The notes: a model not told the origin generated them from the letters alone. Numbered from the stretch's first letter, positions 18,206-26,659 are shown. The stretch: DNA of 64,000 nt from an uncultured Mediterraneibacter sp. (GCF_934309415.1 NZ_CAKRDI010000009.1:41038-105037), one strand, 5' to 3'. Made by a program: numbers and translations.

Positions 18206-19015
18206 ATGAAAAAGAAAATGATATCGTTTTTACTTATCCTCATCCTTTGTCTTGGTATGACAATTCCGGCATATGCAGAGGATTCCGAAGGCTTTGCGGA
18301 TGAATATTGCCGAGTGCAGGATCTGGCCGATCTTATGACTGACAGCGAGGAAAACGAATTGCTTGATGTCCTGGATGAAATCAGTATCCGACAGAAGATG
18401 GACGTAATCGTCATGACAACGGATACACTTGAAGGATTGACGGTTGAGGAATTTGCAGATGACATGTACGACAACTGCGAATATGGATATGGAGCGGATA
18501 AAGATGGTGTGCTGTTATTGATCAGTACAGAAGATAACGATGTTTATATATCAACCTGTGGTTATGGTATCACTGCTTTTACCGATGCGGGCATTAAGTA
18601 TATTCCGAAACAGATGATGGATGATCTGAAATCGCAGGATTATTTTTCCGCATGTATGACATTTGCTGAACTTTGTGATGATTTTATTACACAGGCACGA
18701 AACGGAAGCCCGTATACAGCAAGGACACTTTCAAAAGATGCATTACCATTCTATTGGATCTTTATTTCCATTGGTGTTGGTGTGATTTTAGCATTCATTA
18801 TTGTTGGAAGAATGAAGGCACAGTTGAAGACAGTTCGCTTCCAGGCAGCAGCAGGAAATTACGTGAAAGATGGAAGTATGAATGTCACAGAAAGCAGAGA
18901 TTTGTTCTTGTACCATACGGTAACAAAGACTGCAAAAGAAAAGAGTTCTTCAGGCAGCAGTACACACACCTCATCTTCTGGAAGGACACATGGTGGTGGC
19001 GGTACGAAATTCTAG
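18206..19015 (+). CDS. TPM-domain membrane protein (YdjH/YgcG-like)
   Basis: This 269-residue protein has a signal peptide (cleavage likely after AYA, residue 24). A TPM domain spans about 30-160, with VQDLADLMTDSEENELLDVLDEIS and the block DGVLLLISTEDNDVYISTCGYG. A membrane helix lies at about 178-203. The tail ends in a Ser/Gly-rich stretch (SSSGRTHGGGGTKF), as in many TPM proteins. TPM domains were named for a reported phosphatase activity and occur in envelope-stress and photosystem-repair proteins. The domain would sit outside the membrane. AGGGGGTGA precedes the start. It is the YdjH counterpart in this cluster. Confidence 0.8.
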   Translation: MKKKMISFLLILILCLGMTIPAYAEDSEGFADEYCRVQDLADLMTDSEENELLDVLDEISIRQKMDVIVMTTDTLEGLTVEEFADDMYDNCEYGYGADKDGVLLLISTEDNDVYISTCGYGITAFTDAGIKYIPKQMMDDLKSQDYFSACMTFAELCDDFITQARNGSPYTARTLSKDALPFYWIFISIGVGVILAFIIVGRMKAQLKTVRFQAAAGNYVKDGSMNVTESRDLFLYHTVTKTAKEKSSSGSSTHTSSSGRTHGGGGTKF

Positions 19016-19069
19016 GAAGATTCTTTTTGTTGATCACAAAGAGACATGTTTGCGAGGAAGGAGTTGCTT

Positions 19070-19600
19070 ATGAAAAAACAATCCCCTATCCGATTGCTGA
19101 CCATTCTCCTTAGTATATCATTGCTGACCGCGCTTGTTGGATGTAGTTCCCATTCTGGGTCAGAGGACTTAGGAGGAAATAAGGACACCGAGTCGTACAT
19201 AAAAAGAACGTATCCTGAAGAAATATCACATGATGACGCTCCCCTTGGGGAGCGTTCTCGTGATAGCTTCAATCTCGCGTCCTATGAAAGCGCCTATAAT
19301 GAATTCAGTAGTCTTTTGGAAACGGAAGGAAATACCAATCGACTTCTGGAACTATTTGAAATCATAGACGATCTGGTGCTGGACTGTAAGACGGATGCTT
19401 CTCTTGCATTGTATGATCGGGACATGGATATCACAAACAAAGAATATGCGGAGTCTTATACTTCGAAACAAAATATATACAGTCAGATAGACGGAAGAAG
19501 TATCCGCCTGTTTCAGACTGTTTTTTCAACAGATTATGCCGATGCCTTTCGCGCATATATCGGGGAAGAACTTGCAGAGCAAACGTCCAAATATAAGTGA
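19070..19600 (+). pseudogene. M3-peptidase-like lipoprotein truncated by an IS3 remnant
   Basis: A 176-residue frame with a lipobox (LTALVGCSS, Cys about residue 24) and a helical region follows. The block DLVLDCKTDASLALYDRDMDITNKEYAE and the later SIRLFQTVFSTDYADAFRAYIGEEL match the N-terminal part of oligoendopeptidase-F (M3) proteins. Those are 550 to 600 residues with an HExxH zinc site, and none of that part is present. The frame stops inside transposase sequence that begins at about 19584 on the other strand, so the rest was lost when the insertion sequence arrived or later by deletion. Loss of function is inferred from the missing catalytic domain. Confidence 0.65.
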
Positions 19601-20036
19601 TATCAGAGCACCATACCGCATCGGGATGTTCTGGGTTAAATTGTTCATTTAAAATATTTTTTAGTTTCTGGCTTAGGTCGGAATCAATAGTTGTTTGAAT
19701 ATAAGGTTTAACCCATTGTGCTTTTATTCCCATTTGACGCATATAATTTCCTACTGTTTTTTCAGCGACATGTTCTCCGGATTTCCGTAATTCTGCTGCA
19801 ATTTTAGGAGCTCCATAATTTTGATGTGAATCCTCATAAATCTTTTGGATTTTCTCTTTTAAAACAGTTCGACGAATAGACGTGTCCGAAGGAACCCGCT
19901 TCTTCCATGCATTATAACCAGATCGTGAAACGTCTAATTTTTTCAGTATTCCGCTGACAGAAACTTGACGTTTCACAGGCAGCTTGTTAATTTCGCCTAC
20001 ATACGCAGATGTAGCAGCATAAAGAGTTTTTGTCAT
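19584..20036 (-). pseudogene. IS3-family OrfB transposase, truncated
   Basis: The N-terminal part is intact: the helix-turn-helix region with SRSGYNAWKKR, then NYGAPKIAAELRKSGEHVAEKTVGNYMRQMGI, then the first catalytic Asp in DAVWCSDITYIWT. Homology stops there and the frame runs into peptidase sequence, so the second Asp and the Glu of the DDE triad are missing. OrfB would normally be made by -1 slippage from orfA at the A-rich heptamer near 20058-20066. It cannot support transposition. Confidence 0.85.
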
Positions 20037-20326
20037 TTTCCCAGAATACCGATTGCTTTTTTTAATACTTCAAGTGCATCCTTTGTATCTCGTAATTCTC
20101 GCTGCAAACGAGCAATTTCTTTTGCCTCATCACTCGCATAATTGCCTGATCCACGAGTCGGAACAGCTCCTTCATGATTCTTTGCTGATTTCATCCAATT
20201 CTTCAGTGCCGACTCACTGATTCCGAGATTTTCAGCACATTTACGGAGTGCCATCTCTGGATGCTCTAATCGATACCTTACTGCATCTTCTTTAAACTCC
20301 TGTGAATATTTTGTACCTTTTGCCAT
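20033..20326 (-). CDS. IS3-family OrfA (helix-turn-helix) protein
   Basis: This 97-residue protein has the IS150-like start MAKGTKYSQEFKEDAVRYR, a helix-turn-helix (KCAENLGISESALKNW) and a C-terminal leucine-zipper-like helix (IARLQRELRDTKDALEVLKKAI). It would bind the element ends and fuse to OrfB by frameshifting; the run of seven A residues near its end is the probable slip site. With OrfB truncated it has no transposition role. An ATG six bases upstream is a possible alternative start. Confidence 0.8.
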   Translation of the reverse strand: MAKGTKYSQEFKEDAVRYRLEHPEMALRKCAENLGISESALKNWMKSAKNHEGAVPTRGSGNYASDEAKEIARLQRELRDTKDALEVLKKAIGILGK

Positions 20327-20342
20327 AACCATTAACTGTATT

Positions 20343-20701
20343 ATGCTTCGACTAACTGATTCAGAACTTGCGATTGTATCTGAACAAGCAAATCAGCTAA
20401 AACAACCACTTACTGTATATGTTAGAGAGAACATATTATACTCCGCTTCTCCCAAAAAACTTCTATTTATTTTGATTTGAGTGAATTTAGATCGGTAGTT
20501 ACCGAATTCAGTCGTATTGGAAATAATTTAAACCAGATTGCTAAATATTACAATGGCGGCGGTATTGAATCTCAAGAAATGGAATCTGAAATCAGAAGAT
20601 GTATCAAACAATTCAAATATGATGAAACAATGGATAAACCTATTTTAGATGCGTTCAGGAGAAGATTACATTTTCAATCTGTGGTGTTAATATCTGGATA
20701 A
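20343..20701 (+). pseudogene. MobC relaxosome protein remnant, frameshifted
   Basis: Two adjoining frames give one MobC-like protein. The first (20343 to about 20478) reads MLRLTDSELAIVSEQANQLK and then PLTVYVRENIL. The second resumes with SEFRSVVTEFSRIGNNLNQIAKYYNGGG, the EfxRIGNNLNQIA signature of mobilisation proteins. The two are in different frames, so the gene is broken, and no relaxase gene follows. MobC helps a relaxase at the transfer origin of mobilisable elements. With the RepA_N and DnaC genes 15 kb to the left, it is further evidence of a former mobile element here. Confidence 0.7.
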
Positions 20702-20771
20702 AAAGAAATGTCCTAACAGTATTCTTCATGTTTATGTGAATATGAATTAATCTGCTAAGGCATTTCTTTTT
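20700..20771 (+). terminator. Hairpin terminator after the mobC remnant
   Basis: AAAAAGAAATG pairs with CATTTCTTTTT around a 50 bp loop, with further pairing (CCT/AGG) inside. It can serve either strand. Confidence 0.55.
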
Positions 20772-20933
20772 ATTTGTATCTTTAAAATATCATTTGAAAT
20801 AATCAAATTTTTAGCAAAGTAGGTCTTTTTGGTACCATATGAGACGCATTTGTGCAAGATTTCCTCCTTCTTCAGATGTTTCAAACATATGGTTGATTAC
20901 CTTTTTGATTACCTTTGCTTTTTGGAAAAAAAG

Positions 20934-20978
20934 AAAAAGCCTTAAAACAGCGATTTTACGCGGTTTCTAAGGCTTTTT
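20934..20978 (-). terminator. Terminator for tRNA-Trp
   Basis: AAAAAGCCTTA and TAAGGCTTTTT form an 11 bp stem immediately downstream of the tRNA on the minus strand, followed by a T-rich tail on that strand. Confidence 0.75.
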
Positions 20979-20982
20979 AATA

Positions 20983-21053
20983 CAGGGGATGAGAGAATCG
21001 AACTCCCACCAAAGGTTTTGGAGACCCCTATCATACCATTTGACCAATCCCCT
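20983..21053 (-). tRNA. tRNA-Trp (anticodon CCA)
   Basis: The minus strand folds as a 71-nt cloverleaf: acceptor AGGGGAT with ATCCCCT and discriminator G, D stem GTCA/TGAT, anticodon stem GGGGT/ACCTT around loop CTCCAAA (CCA at positions 34-36, with U33 and A37), a short variable loop, and T arm GGGAG-TTCGATT-CTCTC. The 3' CCA is not encoded. No duplicated tRNA end was found that would mark an integration site. Confidence 0.9.
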
Positions 21054-21243
21054 ATTTATTTGTATCACTTAACTCAAGCGACTTGTTTAGTATACTTCAT
21101 GCAAAGGGAATTGTCAAGAAAAAAATGTAAATTCATAGTAAAAAATTGAGACGACCATCGGGATCACCTGGGGAAAGACTGTCTACACTATCCCAGAGAA
21201 AAAATTGTAAATGAAGAAATGAAAAGGTTTATCTGCTATATGC

Positions 21244-21280
21244 AAAAATATCACCGTCTGAAATAGGCGGTGATATTTTT
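21244..21280. terminator. Terminator downstream of dapA
   Basis: AAAAATATCACCG pairs with CGGTGATATTTTT (13 bp, perfect) and is flanked by T residues on both strands. It lies about 70 bp beyond the dapA stop. Confidence 0.8.
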
Positions 21281-21313
21281 TACAAATCTTTATAAAATTC
21301 AGGAAATAACTTT

Positions 21314-21350
21314 CTAGATTGCAGGAATGATTTTTCAGACACACTCTAGA
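21314..21350. repeat. Family B repeat, solo end overlapping the dapA stop
   Basis: This 37 bp segment is the reverse complement of the left end of the element at 665-830, apart from the last base or two. The dapA stop codon (TAG on the minus strand, 21346-21348) falls inside the repeat's CTAGA end. Confidence 0.75.
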
Positions 21351-22230
21351 TCAGACCGAATTCTTTCATGGCTTTTCTGAGCACTTCTTTGTGTCCGTCT
21401 TCCATCTCTGTCAGAGGAGCTCTTAAAGAGCCTACTTCTTTACCCATCATGTTCAGTGCAGCTTTTACTGGGATTGGGTTAACTTCACAGAACAGTGCAT
21501 CTACCAGCGGAAGAGCATTTAACTGCATCTTGCAGCTTCCCTCAACATCTCCGGAGAAGAACTTATAGCACATGTCATGTACATAAGCAGGAGCTACGTT
21601 AGAAAGAACAGAGATAACACCGATTCCGCCGAGGGACAGGAGCGGTACTACCTGATCATCGTTTCCTGAGTACAGATCAACGTTACCGTCACACAGATGC
21701 ATGATCTGAGCAACAGTGCTGATATTTCCAGAAGCTTCTTTTACACCGACAACATTCTCAACATCTTTTACAAGAGTTGCGATTGTTTCAGGCTGAAGAG
21801 AACATCCTGTACGGCTTGGTACATTGTAAAGGATTGCCGGAATTTTGATCTCATTACAAATAGAAGTATAATGTGCGATCAGTCCGTTCTGTGTTGCTTT
21901 ATTATAATATGGTGTTACGAGAAGAACTCCGTCTGCGCCGTCTTTCTCAGCTTCTTTGGAAAGTTCGATCGCAGTGCGTGTGCAATTAGAACCTGTACCT
22001 GCGATAACCGGGATACGGTGGTTGACACGCTCAATTGCGAAACGGATTGTTTCAGCATGCTCAGCTTCAGTCATAGTAGCGGATTCACCAGTTGTTCCAC
22101 AGATGATGATGGCATCTGTACCACCGGTGATCTGTTCTTCCAGCATCTCATCCAGTTTGTCGTAATTAACCTCAAGATTTTCTTTCATTGGTGTAGCAAT
22201 TGCTACTCCTGCGCCTTTAAAAATTGCCAT
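21346..22230 (-). CDS. dapA: 4-hydroxy-tetrahydrodipicolinate synthase
   Basis: This 294-residue enzyme condenses pyruvate with aspartate semialdehyde, the first step towards diaminopimelate and lysine, in the cytosol. It is full length. The signatures are GTTGES (residues 45-50), Tyr135 in ILYNVPSRTG and the Schiff-base Lys164 in VGVKEASGN. It is monocistronic, and a lysine riboswitch with its own terminator lies just upstream, so expression should fall when lysine is plentiful. AGGAGGAAG precedes the ATG. Confidence 0.96.
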   Translation of the reverse strand: MAIFKGAGVAIATPMKENLEVNYDKLDEMLEEQITGGTDAIIICGTTGESATMTEAEHAETIRFAIERVNHRIPVIAGTGSNCTRTAIELSKEAEKDGADGVLLVTPYYNKATQNGLIAHYTSICNEIKIPAILYNVPSRTGCSLQPETIATLVKDVENVVGVKEASGNISTVAQIMHLCDGNVDLYSGNDDQVVPLLSLGGIGVISVLSNVAPAYVHDMCYKFFSGDVEGSCKMQLNALPLVDALFCEVNPIPVKAALNMMGKEVGSLRAPLTEMEDGHKEVLRKAMKEFGLI

Positions 22231-22260
22231 TCTTTCTTCCTCCTGAAATAGTGAACATTA

Positions 22261-22287
22261 AAAGAAACGGCAAGATGCGCCGTTCCA
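22261..22287 (-). terminator. Riboswitch expression-platform terminator
   Basis: On the minus strand GAACGGC and GCCGTTTC bracket a loop and are followed by TTTT. The CATCTTGC in its loop side is complementary to GCAAGATG in the aptamer's 3' part (plus-strand 22326-22333), so aptamer closure frees the terminator to form. Confidence 0.8.
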
Positions 22288-22314
22288 AAATATACCATAA
22301 ATGTGTATAAATCA

Positions 22315-22475
22315 GATAGCTCTCCATCTTGCGATGACAGTCATGCCACTCTTAATGTCATGCCCAAGAACGGGTGTTCAGGCCACTCATCCTTTCGGCA
22401 TCTTTCCCTTTCTGATGAGTTCTTCTGTTCCTGACACATCCGTCACCTTACTAATGAAAAATGCAACCTCTATCT
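22315..22475 (-). promoter_or_regulatory. Lysine riboswitch (L box)
   Basis: Read on the minus strand, the aptamer opens with AGATAGAGGTTGCA, later has TTAGTAAGG, then AAAGGGAAAGATGCCGAAAGG, a GGCATGACTGTCATC arm, and closes with GGAGAGCTATCT. These are the conserved blocks of the lysine riboswitch in the correct order, and AGATAG/CTATCT forms P1. It controls dapA by transcription attenuation. Confidence 0.93.
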
Positions 22476-22477
22476 AC

Positions 22478-22908
22478 GTTTCCGTGTTTAAGGCAATCAT
22501 AACACCGAGGCATAATGATGTCAACCAGTTTGGTATTAATTTATGAAAATTATTACGGAAATGTTACAGTGATTTTTGAAAGAAAATTTAAAATGCTATA
22601 TAAGTGATACTTATTAATAATGATAAAAATGTTTAATGAATATAAAAAGGCTAATCCTTTGACAGGATATTCTGTTTGTGATAGTGTGATAAAGAGGAAT
22701 GTGAATGGCTGGAAAATAAGCGTTTGCATTTTTTTTTGGGAAGTTGGACGGAAAAGAACGACAGAAGATACAAAGAAAAGAATAGAAGAAATAAAAAAAT
22801 AACTTGAGATGAAGAGAAAAATGCTGTTATTAGTCTTCCTAATTAAATAAGAAGATAAAAACTTCGCAAACAAATAAAAAGGTTTAGATTTAAATAGGAA
22901 GAAAGAAG
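22478..22908. other. AT-rich gene-free stretch between dapA leader and the xdh-like operon
   Basis: About 430 bp without a convincing gene. The left part must hold the leftward dapA promoter and the right part the start of the rightward oxidoreductase operon. Short frames inside have no recognisable product. Confidence 0.4.
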
Positions 22909-22942
22909 GTTACTGTTCACAGATAACCTGTAAATAGTAGCG
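22909..22942. repeat. Family A repeat, solo first hairpin
   Basis: GTTACTGTTCACAG, a short loop, then CTGTAAATAGTAGC: the first hairpin of the family A element on its own, just upstream of the molybdenum hydroxylase operon. Confidence 0.65.
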
Positions 22943-22974
22943 AAAGACCTACAGCAGAGGAAAGGAGATGCACT

Positions 22975-23790
22975 GTGCTGACAATCAGTAATTATGTGAA
23001 AGCGAAGAGTCTGGAGGAGGCCTATGAACTGAATCAGGCGCGTACAAGCCGCGTGATGGGCGGTATGATGTGGATGCGAATGAGTGATGCAAGAGTGAAG
23101 ACGGTCATTGATCTGTCGGGGCTTGGCCTGGATCAGATAGAGGAGGAAAACCATGTGTTCCGTATCGGAGCTATGTGTACGCTTCGCCAGCTGGAGCAAA
23201 GTGAAGAATTAAAAGCATTTTTTGGGGATGGTATTGCAGAGAGTGTACGTCATATTGTAGGAGTACAGTTTAGAAATCAGGCAACTGTAGGTGGAAGCAT
23301 TTATGGAAGATTTGGATTTTCAGATGTTCTGACTGCGTTACTTGCACTGGATACATTTGTTGAATTATACAATGGAGGAATCATTCGTCTGTCCGAGTTT
23401 GTGAATAGAAAACCGGACAAAGATATTCTGGTTGCGGTAATCATCAGAAAATCTAAGAGAAAATTCCGTTATCAGTCAGTGCGTCAGACAAAGACAGATT
23501 TTCCTGTTCTTGCATGTTCAGTTGTTACAGGTGTGATCAACGGGCAGGAAACCTGGTTTTATTCTGTAGGAGCCAGACCGATGAAGGCAGCACTCAGTGA
23601 GCAGCACTGGGAAGTTCCGTTAGAGGTATCAGATGAAGAACTTGCAGAATATGCAAAGAAGGCAGCGGCAGAGTTCTCTTATGGAACGAATATGAGAGGA
23701 AGCGCAGAATACAGACAGCACCTGGCAGAAGTAATGATCCGTCGTGAAATGCGTTCTATTATAGATGAAAAAAGATCGGAGGAGAAATAA
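22975..23790 (+). CDS. Xanthine dehydrogenase-family FAD-binding subunit
   Basis: This 271-residue protein is the medium (FAD) subunit of a molybdenum hydroxylase. It begins with a PCMH-type FAD domain. GVQFRNQATVGGSIYGRFGFSDVL holds the flavin-contacting TVGG and GFSD motifs, and a CO-dehydrogenase flavoprotein C-terminal domain follows. It passes electrons from the iron-sulfur subunit to an acceptor. The start is GTG after AAAGGAGA. Its stop overlaps the start of the iron-sulfur gene by one base. Purine catabolism is the commonest role in gut Firmicutes, but the substrate is not shown by sequence alone. Confidence 0.9.
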   Translation: MLTISNYVKAKSLEEAYELNQARTSRVMGGMMWMRMSDARVKTVIDLSGLGLDQIEEENHVFRIGAMCTLRQLEQSEELKAFFGDGIAESVRHIVGVQFRNQATVGGSIYGRFGFSDVLTALLALDTFVELYNGGIIRLSEFVNRKPDKDILVAVIIRKSKRKFRYQSVRQTKTDFPVLACSVVTGVINGQETWFYSVGARPMKAALSEQHWEVPLEVSDEELAEYAKKAAAEFSYGTNMRGSAEYRQHLAEVMIRREMRSIIDEKRSEEK

Positions 23791-24284
23791 TGGAAGTACA
23801 GTTTGTTCTCAACGGAAAAAAGGTAAATGCTGAGGTTGAGGCAGGAACGGTTCTTTTGAATCTTCTGCGTGATCTTGGATGCAAAAGTGTGAAATGTGGA
23901 TGTGAAACAACGAACTGTGGATTGTGTACTGTATGGATTGATGGAAAATCCAGTCTGTCATGTTCTGTCCTTGCTGCAAGCATAGCAGGCAAAGAGATTA
24001 CAACACTGGAAGGACTTCAGCAGGAAGCAGAAGAATTTGGGGCATTTCTTGCAGAAGAAGGAGCGGAACAGTGTGGATTCTGTTCGCCTGGATTCATTAT
24101 GAATGTACTGGCAATGTTCAGAGAACTGAAAAATCCGGGAATTGAAGAAATTAAAGAATATCTTGCAGGAAATCTGTGCCGTTGTACAGGGTACATGGGA
24201 CAGCTTCGTGCCATTCAGAAATATATGGAAATCAGAAACTCAGCCATGAATATAAAAGTCACAACAATGAGCGGGGAGGCGTAG
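23790..24284 (+). CDS. Xanthine dehydrogenase-family 2Fe-2S subunit
   Basis: This 164-residue protein is the small subunit carrying two 2Fe-2S clusters. The first set of cysteines lies in VKCGCETTNCGLCTVWIDG plus a later LSCS (plant-ferredoxin type). The second lies in EQCGFCSPGFIMNVL and GNLCRCTGYMGQLRAI (the all-helical domain). It carries electrons from the molybdenum site to FAD. GGAGGAGAAA lies before the ATG, which overlaps the preceding stop. The last 15 residues after the helical domain are unconserved. Confidence 0.93.
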   Translation: MEVQFVLNGKKVNAEVEAGTVLLNLLRDLGCKSVKCGCETTNCGLCTVWIDGKSSLSCSVLAASIAGKEITTLEGLQQEAEEFGAFLAEEGAEQCGFCSPGFIMNVLAMFRELKNPGIEEIKEYLAGNLCRCTGYMGQLRAIQKYMEIRNSAMNIKVTTMSGEA

Positions 24285-24286
24285 AC

Positions 24287-26659
24287 ATGAGAAAATTAAA
24301 AGATCTTCAGAAAGTTGTTCCGGCAAAATCTGAATTTGTCCATGACGCTCAGTCCAAAATGGAAAACCATGAGGAAGTAGAAGCACTTAAAGTTGTCAAT
24401 CATGCAGTGGCAAAGAAGGATGCAGCAGCGCTTGTGACAGGAAAAGGTGTATATACGAATGATCTGGCTCCGTCTGACTGTCTGGTTGTAAAGATAGTAA
24501 GAAGTCCTTATGCACATGCATTGATTAAAGAGATTAACACATCAAGAGCGGAGATGGTGCCGGGAATTGAATGTGTTCTGACTTATAAAGACTGCCCGGA
24601 TAAGCGTTTTACAATGGCAGGACAGACATTCCCTGAGGCGAGTCCATATGACCGTCTGATTCTGGATCAGAGAATGCGATTTGTAGGAGATGCGGCTGCA
24701 ATCGTAGCAGGAACTTCAGAAGAAGCAGTTCTGAAAGCCATGAAGATGGTGAAGATTAAATATGAAGTGCTTGAGCCGATCCTTGATTTCAGAAAATCAA
24801 AAGATAATGAGATTCTGGTACATCCGGAAGAAAACTGGAGAAGTCTCTGTCCGGTTGGTGCAGATAATAAGCGAAATCTCTGTGCACACGATGAATGTGG
24901 TGAGGGAGATGTGGAAGCAGTACTTGCCTCCTGTGATTATGTCATTGACCGTGTTTATCATACAAAGGCAAATCAGCAGGCAATGATGGAGACGTTCCGC
25001 ACTTATACTTATATGGATGCTTACGGAAGACTGAATGTAGTTTCATCTACTCAGGTACCGTTCCATGTCAGAAGAATCCTTGCTAATGCACTGGATATTC
25101 CGAAGAGCAAAGTGCGTGTGATCAAACCGAGAATCGGGGGAGGATTTGGAGCAAAACAGACTTCTGTAACAGAAGTTTATCCTGCACTTGTTACCTGGAA
25201 GACAGGAAAACCGGCAAAAATCATTTATACAAGAGAAGAATCTCTGATCGCATCTTCTCCGCGTCACGAGATGGAGATGCATGTACGACTTGGCGCAGAT
25301 AAGAATGGTAAGATTCGTGCGATTGATTTACATACATTATCCAATACAGGAGCATTTGGTGAGCATGGACCGACAACAGTAGGACTTTCAGGTCATAAAT
25401 CGATTCCACTTTACAGTGGAGCTGAGGCGTTCCGCTTTACATATGATGTAGTTTATTCAAATGTAATGTCTGCAGGAGCGTACCGTGGATATGGGGCAAC
25501 GCAGGGACAATTTGCAGTGGAATCAGCAGTGAATGAGCTGGCAGGAATTTTGGGTATGGACCCGACGGTACTCCGTACGAAAAATATGGTTCGTGAAGGT
25601 GACATGATGCCGGCTTATTACGGTGAGACAGCAAACAGCTGTACACTTGACAAATGTCTGGAACGTGCAAAAGAAATGATCCACTGGGATGAAAAATATC
25701 CATGCCGTGATATGGGCAATGGAAAAGTCCGCAGTGTGGGTGTTGCTATGTCTATGCAGGGATCAGGTATTTCTGCAATGGATACCGGTGCAGTAGAGAT
25801 TAAGGTGAATGATGATGGATTCTACAGTCTGCTTGTCGGAGCAACAGATATGGGAACCGGATGTGACACCATTCTGGCACAGATGGCAGCAGAATGTCTG
25901 GAATGCGAACTGGAAGAAATCGTGGTTCATGGAGTTGATACAGATATTTCTCCATATGACTGTGGATCCTATGCATCCAGTACAACGTATGTAACGGGTA
26001 TGGCTGTTCTGAAAACCTGTGAATCTCTGAAGAAGAAAATCTGCGAACGTGGCGCAGAATACATGGGATGTGATGTGGCCGATGTAGAGTTTGACGGTGA
26101 AAATGTAATCAATCTGAAGACCGGTGAGTCTATCTCAAGAAGAGACATCGGAAACAGAGTTATGTGCTTCAGCAATGCACCACTTTCAGCAAGCGAGGCA
26201 TTTTCATCTCCTGTATCACCTCCGCCATTCATGGTTGGAATCGCAGAGGTAGAGATCGACAAAGAAACAGGGGAGATTGAACTGATCGATTATGTAGCGG
26301 TCGTTGACTGCGGTACTGTTGTAAACCCGAACCTTGCCCGTGTGCAGGTAGAGGGAGGAATCGCTCAGGGAATTGGTATGGCACTGTATGAAGATGTAGT
26401 GTATAACGAGAAAGGAAAGAATTTCAGCAATTCTCTGATGCAGTACAAGATCCCGAGCCGTCTGGATGTAGGAAATATCCGTGTTGAATTCGAGAGCAGT
26501 TACGAACCAACCGGACCATTCGGAGCAAAGTCCATCGGCGAGATCGTAATCAACACACCATCCCCGGCAATCAGCAACGCAATTCAGAATGCTACCGGAG
26601 TGATTATCAGAGAACTGCCGATGACTGCAGAGAAGATCTATAGAGGGATGCAGAAATAG
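24287..26659 (+). CDS. Xanthine dehydrogenase-family molybdopterin-binding subunit
   Basis: This 790-residue protein is the catalytic large subunit. It has an a/b hammerhead domain (about 50-160) and then the molybdopterin-binding domains with GGGFGAKQ, AYRGYGATQGQFAVE and, near the C-terminus, TGPFGAKSIGE, where the final Glu is the expected general base. It hydroxylates a purine or related heterocycle. I chose the ATG at 24287, two bases after the preceding stop and behind GGGGAGG. A longer frame upstream only overlaps the iron-sulfur gene. An exact substrate cannot be given. Confidence 0.92.
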   Translation: MRKLKDLQKVVPAKSEFVHDAQSKMENHEEVEALKVVNHAVAKKDAAALVTGKGVYTNDLAPSDCLVVKIVRSPYAHALIKEINTSRAEMVPGIECVLTYKDCPDKRFTMAGQTFPEASPYDRLILDQRMRFVGDAAAIVAGTSEEAVLKAMKMVKIKYEVLEPILDFRKSKDNEILVHPEENWRSLCPVGADNKRNLCAHDECGEGDVEAVLASCDYVIDRVYHTKANQQAMMETFRTYTYMDAYGRLNVVSSTQVPFHVRRILANALDIPKSKVRVIKPRIGGGFGAKQTSVTEVYPALVTWKTGKPAKIIYTREESLIASSPRHEMEMHVRLGADKNGKIRAIDLHTLSNTGAFGEHGPTTVGLSGHKSIPLYSGAEAFRFTYDVVYSNVMSAGAYRGYGATQGQFAVESAVNELAGILGMDPTVLRTKNMVREGDMMPAYYGETANSCTLDKCLERAKEMIHWDEKYPCRDMGNGKVRSVGVAMSMQGSGISAMDTGAVEIKVNDDGFYSLLVGATDMGTGCDTILAQMAAECLECELEEIVVHGVDTDISPYDCGSYASSTTYVTGMAVLKTCESLKKKICERGAEYMGCDVADVEFDGENVINLKTGESISRRDIGNRVMCFSNAPLSASEAFSSPVSPPPFMVGIAEVEIDKETGEIELIDYVAVVDCGTVVNPNLARVQVEGGIAQGIGMALYEDVVYNEKGKNFSNSLMQYKIPSRLDVGNIRVEFESSYEPTGPFGAKSIGEIVINTPSPAISNAIQNATGVIIRELPMTAEKIYRGMQK

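Larger units (their letters stand above)
19584..20340 (-). mobile_element. IS3-family insertion sequence remnant
   Basis: A leftward orfA-orfB pair of the IS3 family. The right side (orfA) looks intact. The left side is cut inside the catalytic core of orfB at about 19584, and no left terminal repeat is present. It joins the broken peptidase gene on one side to a mobC remnant on the other. Confidence 0.85.

Noticed and set aside
22620-22802. 60-codon frame with a Lys-rich tail
   Set aside because: No ribosome site, AT-driven composition and no recognisable family.
22850-22974. Purine riboswitch before the molybdenum hydroxylase operon
   Set aside because: No TATA-type P1 with the paired loops of the purine aptamer was found; only a family A hairpin is present.
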